This document shows positions 58,936 to 64,000 of a DNA stretch of 64,000 nt, piece by piece; positions within the stretch are counted from its first letter, which is position 1; every line of letters begins with the position of its first letter. Origin of the DNA: Nageia nagi (taxonomy: Eukaryota > Pinophyta); assembly GCA_050084985.1 (NCBI GenBank), contig JBITNC010000002.1, positions 39,866,001 through 39,930,000 of the forward strand, read 5' to 3'. Below the pieces are notes generated by a model that had not been told where the DNA came from, did not search any database, and saw only the letters and a list, made by a program, of their open reading frames with translations. Both the position numbers and the translations under genes were made by a program.

Positions 58936-59498
58936 AGACAATTATAAAATATTGTTGCTTAGAGAATTCAAGAATGCTATTTTTTTTTTTTGAATGAAGA
59001 GAGAGTGTAATGGATGTGGTAAAATTTTGGATGTGCTAATATATTTGTGTGTTGTGAGAATAGTAGTGTGGTTGTGATCATAAGGGTGAATAAAAGAAAA
59101 GTTTGTACTACACCACTCAGGGTCTTTGGAATATAGAAATTTTCTACTACAGCTTGGTAAGGTCATCAAGTGGGAGATTGAAAATAGGGTTCAGTGATCC
59201 TTGCTATTGGTACTATATAAATTTAGATTAGTTGGTCCTACTTCCCATAGTTGGTGTTGCAAAAACATTGTAAAGATAAAACTTTTTGAGGTTGGATTTG
59301 GATGGAAGTCCAAATAGTCCATTGGCACAATGGTTTTTCCATATTGGGTTTCCACTATAAATCTGATATTGTGTGATGCTTATTTATGTAATTGATTTAT
59401 TTAATTTGAGTTTCTTTTAAGTATTTACTAGTTAGTTAGTTTAAATTTTAAGTTATATTGATTCACCCCCATCTCAGTCTCATGCTTAGTTAAATAAT

Positions 59499-59510
59499 TG
59501 GTATCAGAGC
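59499..59510 (+). other. Primer binding site of Copia F
   Basis: TGGTATCAGAGC, a perfect match to the 3' end of plant initiator tRNA-Met, the usual Copia primer. It is the best-kept primer site in the window. Confidence 0.92.
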
Positions 59511-59559
59511 GAGGTTCCTGAATAGGCTCAATCAGCTAGGAAGATCTTGGAAGTGACAT

Positions 59560-60560
59560 AATGGTTAGTGTTTAAAGCTTATATTTGAATAAAGTACCAT
59601 TATTTGATTGAAACAACTATATATTTTGGAGATTTAGGATACAGACATATCTTTGTACCTTGGAATATGATATTTGGGAATCGATAAGTAGTGGATACAG
59701 AATACCTTCCTCTCATTCAATTGCTATTGTGGGAAAGAAATCATTTGAGAATGATTCAAAGGTAAAGAATGTGATTATGTGTGGATTGGTAGATAGTTAT
59801 TTGGTTAAGGATATGGTATGAAAAATAGAGAAACAAATTTGGGATAAGATGAAGAGCATTCACGAAGGAGATGACAAGATAAAAGAAGCAAAGTTGCAAA
59901 CACATCAAGCCTAGTTGGAAGGATTAAATATGAATGAAAATGAGAACATAGAATCATATATGCTTAGATTAAATGAATTTATTAATGAAACTAGAGGGCT
60001 TGATGAGGAAATGGAAGACTCCTCCATCATAAAAAGGCACTAATATATCTTCCTCCCATATTTGATTCTAAATTTTTGCTATCGAAGAAGACAAAGATTT
60101 AAATACTTTTAGTATGGATGAAATGCATGGATCTTTAACTACATATGAAATGATAATAGGAAAGAATAAACCCTTAGATAGAGAGGTTGTATTTAAATCC
60201 CTTAATAACACAAAAGCAAAACAAGAATTAGAGGAATAGGAAATGTCAAATGAAATGAAAGCAAATTTTATTCAAAAGCTAAAAAGAGGAAAAGGTAAAT
60301 ATAGGGGAAAATTACCATTTAAATGTTTCAACTATGGTGGTGTTGGATATTTTGCAACCAATTTTCCTTATAAATGAATTAACAATGAAGAAACATTATG
60401 CAAAGACAAAAATGATAAAAATAAATCAAGTTTAAAAAGGTGGAAATCAAAGAAGAAAAGTTTCATATCAGAGAATGATAGTTCATCATACGATGATAAT
60501 TCTATTTGGGAGTCTAAGGAAGAATGCAATGAGGCAATGTTTATGGAATTTGAAGATAAG
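59560..60560 (+). pseudogene. gag of Copia F with zinc knuckle
   Basis: The plus strand reads an UBN2/DUF4219-like Copia gag: YIFWRFRIQTYL-like text (about 59610), KSFENDSKVKNVIMCGL (about 59750), QIWDKMKSIHEGDDKIKEAK (about 59836) and NENIESYMLRLNEFINET (about 59938). A Lys-rich stretch leads to the knuckle FKCFNYGGVGYFATNFPYK (about 60318-60375). The family CX2CX4HX4C has become C-Y-Y-F here, so three of four zinc ligands are lost. The acidic/Lys-rich tail continues to about 60560. Stops (several TAG) interrupt it. Confidence 0.82.
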
Positions 60561-61440
60561 TAATTGAAATAAGAAGAAGAGCATGAAAAAGAAAAAAAAT
60601 TGAAGTAGAATTTGATATAAAAGGCAAATTGATTGTAGCCTTAGGTGAATTGGAAAACAAAAGGAAGAGGAATAGAAAAATATCAAAAAAGCTTGATGAT
60701 CCAAATGATATTATATCAAGTCTTATACAAGTGGAGGAATTAAAAAATATATATGAGGATATGGAGGTGTAGCTTACTATTAAAGTTAAGAATTTTAGTA
60801 AACTAGAAGATGAGATAGTTGGCCTGAGGATGCAGTTGAAAGAAATGACTCAAAGAATCAATGCATATCAAGTTCTTAAGCATAGTTCCATAAATATGGA
60901 ATAAATAATAAAAATTCAATGAAATTCTTCAATCATGTTTGGTTTGGGTTTTGAAAAAGGAAAATAATCAAATACAATAGAGGTCGAGAATACAAAAGTT
61001 TATAAGAAAAGAAGAAAAGAAGCCAATGAAAGAGGATGCAAGGTGAGAAATGAATGTTGAAAATGATGGATTCACAAAGGTTCAATGAAGAGGGAGATTC
61101 ATGGGACCCACCATTACATGGCAAAGATCATGACCCAAGTTCAATTCTTTATTTAATGGTTATTATTTTAAATGTAATGCATATGGTCACAAATTGTTGG
61201 ATTGCAAATTCAATATCATACCAAGGACTTTTGTTAGTATGAAAACTTTTGGACCATTAATGGAATACACCATACAATGTTATAACTATCATAATTTTTG
61301 GCATATATTAAGATTTTGTAGAAGCAATATTGTTTCAAATACTTTTCAGTACAAAGAATTTTAGTCTATGCAAGAAAATTCTTTGCAAAAATTAGAAAAT
61401 GAAAAATCATCACAAGAGCTTATGAAAATAGTATTTAAAG
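60560..61440 (+). pseudogene. Linker region of F gag-pol
   Basis: Lys/Glu-rich, coiled-coil-like text on the plus strand: KIEVEFDIKGKLIVALGELE about 60595, then EDEIVGLRMQLKEMT about 60805. A second finger-like piece near 61160-61330 reads YCFKCNAYGHKLLDCKFN-like with a later HNFWHILRF-like phrase. Frames are broken. Minus open frames 60486-60704, 60933-61124 and 61361-61561 are shadows. Confidence 0.55.
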
Positions 61441-61910
61441 CATAGAAAAATCCAACCCTATGGATACTTGATAGTAGTTGCTCAAGTGACATGACCAATG
61501 ATAAATAGAGGTTTAAAATGTTGTAGCAATATGAATGTGGTTTAATTAAATTCGGTAACAATGATCAAGCCAAGATAGTTGATATAGGAATATTTAAGAT
61601 CAAAACTAAGAAAATCAAGTCAAAGGAAGTGTTATTCATGGTTGGATTAAAGTACAATTTATTAAGCATAAGTCAGATTTGTGGTACATGCCATGATCTA
61701 ATTTTTAAAAAGAAAGGATGTAAATTTATTAGGGTAGATACTAAAAAATTGATAGCAATTGGAACAAGGACTTTTAAAAAATTATATGCTCTTATAAATA
61801 CCTCATAATGATCTTGTTTGCTAGGATAGGAAGAGGAGAATTAGTTATGACACAAGATACTTATTCATATCAACTTTAATAATATAGCAAAAATAAGTTC
61901 AAAGTCAGCA
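61441..61910 (+). pseudogene. F pol: protease and GAG-pre-integrase start
   Basis: It reads WILDSSCSSDMTNDK (about 61458), matching the Copia protease site WILDSGCSxHMTGD with Gly of DSG changed to Ser and His to Asp. KIVDIGIFKIKTKKIKSKEV follows, then LFMVGLKYNLLSISQICGTC (about 61630) and KKLYALI. Two or more stops come after it. The active-site change alone would inactivate it. Confidence 0.82.
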
Positions 61911-62560
61911 GTGAGAGATATTCTTAATATTGGGAAGCCATCAAATAGCATTTTTAACTTATATAAAAAGGGTAAGCTAACTATAACTTCATTTAAGGTA
62001 AAAGAGTATTATTCTAGTAAACCTTTGGAACTTGTACATATTGATTTATGTGGACCCATGATAACACAAATTAGAAGCATAAATCAAAAGCTTTTGATAT
62101 GTTTAAGGTTTTCAAAAATCAAGTTGTGAATCAAATAGGAAAACATTTTAAATACCTAAGGTTAGATAAAGGAGGAGAGTTCATTTTAGAGGAGTTTACA
62201 AAGTATTACAAAAAATACGACATCAAGAGATAATTTTTAGTAGCTAGGAAACCCTAGTAAAATAGTATTGTAGAGAGAAAGAATAGGGTAATATAGGAAA
62301 TGGAAAGAACTATGTTGACCAAAAGCAAGATTGAACATAGTAGTTTACATTTAGAATAGATGGATGTTGAGGTCGCATGAAAGCAAGACATGTTACGAGT
62401 TATGGTTTGGTTCAAAGTTTTTGGTAGCAAGTGTTACATCAAAAGAACTAAAGAAAATATTCAAAAGTTCAAAGATAAAGTGGATGATGGCATCTTTTTT
62501 GGTTACTCAAAAAAAAGAAAGGATTACAAATGATACAAAAAGAGGCTAATAAAAATTATT
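61911..62560 (+). pseudogene. F pol: integrase, with loss of the first catalytic Asp region
   Basis: The text KGKLTITSFKVKEYYSSKPL and LELVHIDLCGPM (62005-62060) opens the core. After MITQIRSINQ it jumps, in another frame, to KAFDMFKVFKNQVVN and GKHFKYLRLDKGGEF (second catalytic Asp, about 62160). The ~40-50 residues between, where Copia integrases have the FIDDYSR motif with the first Asp, are missing. A VxRKNR-like stretch and SHESKTCYELWFGSKFLV (about 62367-62420) follow. Deletion plus stops; non-functional. Confidence 0.8.
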
Positions 62561-62849
62561 GAAAGTGTTAGCATCAAGGTTGATGAAAGAGAGAACTACA
62601 AAAGAGTGATGATGAAAACTTTCCAATTTATGAAGAGATTATTGAAGGAGATGAGGAAAAGAAAATAGAAAATAAATCAAAAGATAATTCATAATTATCA
62701 AAAAATGATTTAGAGGTAGAATATCCATGGAAAGATAAAGAAATATGTTAGAAAATCATATCCATAGCTTGGCAAAAAGACCATCCCAAAGAATAAATAA
62801 TTGGAGATCCCTTAGTTGGTATTGAAAAAAGGAGAAAAATATTAACTTT

Positions 62850-63700
62850 TTCTTTGTTATCTAATATAGAACCTAAGACTATTTCTAAGGAAAGTCAAGA
62901 TGAAGGTTGGATAAAGGCTATAAATGAAGAATTAGATCAAATTGAGAAAAACAATACTTACAAGCTAGTGCCAAGACCCGAAAACAAAAATGTTATTAGT
63001 ACCAAATGGATCTTTTGGAATAACTTAAATAAAGATGATTAGGTTGTTAGAAATAAGGCAAGACTAGTTTGCAAAGGTTATGCACAAGTTGAAGGTATTG
63101 ATTTTGAAGAGACTTTTACATTCATAGCCCAACTAGAAGAAATAAGAATATTTCTTGCTTTAGCAGTCTACAAAAATTTCAAAGTTTATCAAATGTATGT
63201 AAAGTTAGCATTTTTGAATGGTAAACTTGAAGAAGAGGTATACGTTGAGCAGCTAGATGATTTTCACCTTGGTAATGATCCAAACTTGATATACAAGTTG
63301 AACAAAGCATTATATGGTTTGAAATAGGTTCCATAGGCTTGGTATTCAAGGTTAGATAGTTATCTTACTCAACAAGGATCCAAGAAAAGTATGATGGATA
63401 GTAACATGTATGTTAAAATAGAAAATGATCATCATATTGTTATTTTTGTGTACATAGATGATATCATATTTGGTAGCAACAAATATGAGTTATATAAATA
63501 TTTTGCAAATAAGATGCAAAAATAATTTGAGATATCAATGATTGGTGAACTTTCTTATTTTACCAATTTGCAAGTTAATAAAAAAGAAAAGGCATATTCA
63601 TCTTCCAAATTTAATATATGAAAGAGATGTTGAAAAAGTTCATAATGGAGGATTATAAGCTATTAGCACTCCCATGATGATAGGTTGCACATTGAGCAAG
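62850..63700 (+). pseudogene. F pol: reverse transcriptase
   Basis: Well-kept Copia RT: WIKAINEELDQIEKNNTYKL and STKWIFWNNL (open, 62854-63042), [17 protein letters not shown] and [15 protein letters not shown] (63045-63140), [21 protein letters not shown] (about 63187, one substitution in the family D-V-K-S/T-AFLNG), and ALYGLKxVPxAWYSRLDSYL, where two TAG codons stand at expected Gln and Arg/Gln sites. The catalytic YIDD is at 63451-63462. The text runs on through ISMIGELSYFTNLQV with a frame break near 63610. Confidence 0.88.
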
Positions 63701-64000
63701 GATGCTAAATCTCCACCTATTGATCAAACTATGTGTAGGTCCATGATTGTGATCTTATTATACTTGAAAGCTAATATACCTGGCATTTTGTAGGTAATGT
63801 GCATGGTAGCATGATTTCATGCTAGTCCCAAGGAGACATATGTGATAGCTATGAAGAGAATTTTTTGGTACCTCAAAGGCACTATGAAGTATGGATTATA
63901 GTATCTGAAATTGCATATTCTAATGCATATTAGATAGGATGTGTTGATGATCGGAAGAGCACAAGTGGAAGTGCATTTTATCTTGGAGACAATTTAGTGA
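63701..64000 (+). pseudogene. F pol: RNase H start, cut by window edge
   Basis: It reads MCMVAxFHASPKETYVIAMKR and IFWYLKGTMKYGLxYLK (about 63797-63912), then the catalytic region as NAYxIGCVDDRKSTSGSAF (about 63930-63978). The family DADWAGC..DRKSTSG pattern is recognisable with substitutions in the first Asp block. It continues past the window end. Confidence 0.85.

Larger units (their letters stand above)
57510..59498 (+). repeat. Probable 5' LTR of Copia element F
   Basis: The right edge is fixed by a perfect primer site at 59499. Just before it is ATTCACCCCCATCTCAGTCTC, the kind of C-rich end typical of plant Copia LTRs. The left edge is not proven. The gypsy text of H stops near 57480, and TTGGTGCAGTAGTGAG at about 57512 is a plausible start, giving about 2 kb. 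The 3' LTR lies beyond the window. The span contains two tandem-repeat patches and the open frames 57596-57892 and 58373-58618, which show no domain. Confidence 0.5.
59499..64000 (+). mobile_element. Ty1/Copia element F, internal region, cut by window edge
   Basis: Primer site, gag with a zinc knuckle, protease, integrase, RT and the beginning of RNase H follow in Copia order on the plus strand. RT text and spacing (VYIDDIIFGSN, EISMIGELSYF) resemble the SIRE/Maximus or Tork-type branches. I cannot place it more finely. It has relatively few stops in RT but a deletion in integrase, so it is not active. The long spacer of gag/linker (59560-61440) is typical of larger Copia elements. Confidence 0.88.

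Noticed and set aside
60486-61561. Minus-strand frames rich in Phe/Leu
   Set aside because: Reverse complement of the Lys/Glu-rich gag-pol linker of element F.
1-64000. tRNA or rRNA genes
   Set aside because: The only tRNA-like sequences I saw are the 12-base primer sites of the retrotransposons.

Overview
The window looks like intergenic nuclear DNA from a land plant with a large, repeat-rich genome, most likely a gymnosperm. It is strongly A+T-rich. Plant-specific domains are present (plant mobile domain, pentatricopeptide repeats), and most of the 64 kb is decayed LTR retrotransposon sequence. Species cannot be named from the sequence alone. I find no intact cellular gene, no rRNA or tRNA gene and no CRISPR array. 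Nearly every coding remnant carries stops, very often TAG where the family has Gln or Trp, as expected for old methylated repeats.

Layout. 1-3837: right part of a minus-strand Ty3/gypsy element (G1) with its 5' LTR and tRNA-Met-type primer site. 3838-7640: degenerate, locally duplicated PPR-gene fragments, plus strand. 7640-12700: no recognisable gene; imperfect ~200-bp repeats at 11.26-11.84 kb. 12.70-13.2 kb: 3' end and start of an LTR related to element B. 13.2-14.83 kb: tandem array of 350-480 bp units. 15790-21646: complete but non-autonomous minus-strand element A (two LTRs, TSD TTTAC, gag only, several internal tandem repeats). 21.93-23.83 kb: minus-strand remnant of an unidentified lysine-rich protein.

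24918-43429 is the centrepiece: three elements nested one inside the other, each with both LTRs and its own perfect 5-bp target-site duplication. The outer element B (gypsy-type gag, plus strand, TSD ATGAG) was hit in gag by Copia element E (plus strand, TSD AAAAT). E was then hit in its integrase by gypsy element D (minus strand, chromovirus-like, TSD CCTAT), which is the same family as G1. B has no visible pol, but between gag and the 3' LTR it carries, in antisense, a broken plant-mobile-domain (PMD) gene with two recognisable introns.

43.4-55.2 kb: mostly featureless, with a small island of more balanced composition at 44.2-45.06 kb that may be a gene fragment, a further B-like 5' LTR at 48370-49047, and a weak minus-strand coding remnant at 50.2-50.9 kb. 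55.28-57.48 kb: plus-strand gypsy pol pseudogene H. About 57.51-64 kb: plus-strand Copia element F (probable ~2-kb 5' LTR, perfect tRNA-Met primer site, gag, protease, integrase, RT, start of RNase H), cut by the window edge.
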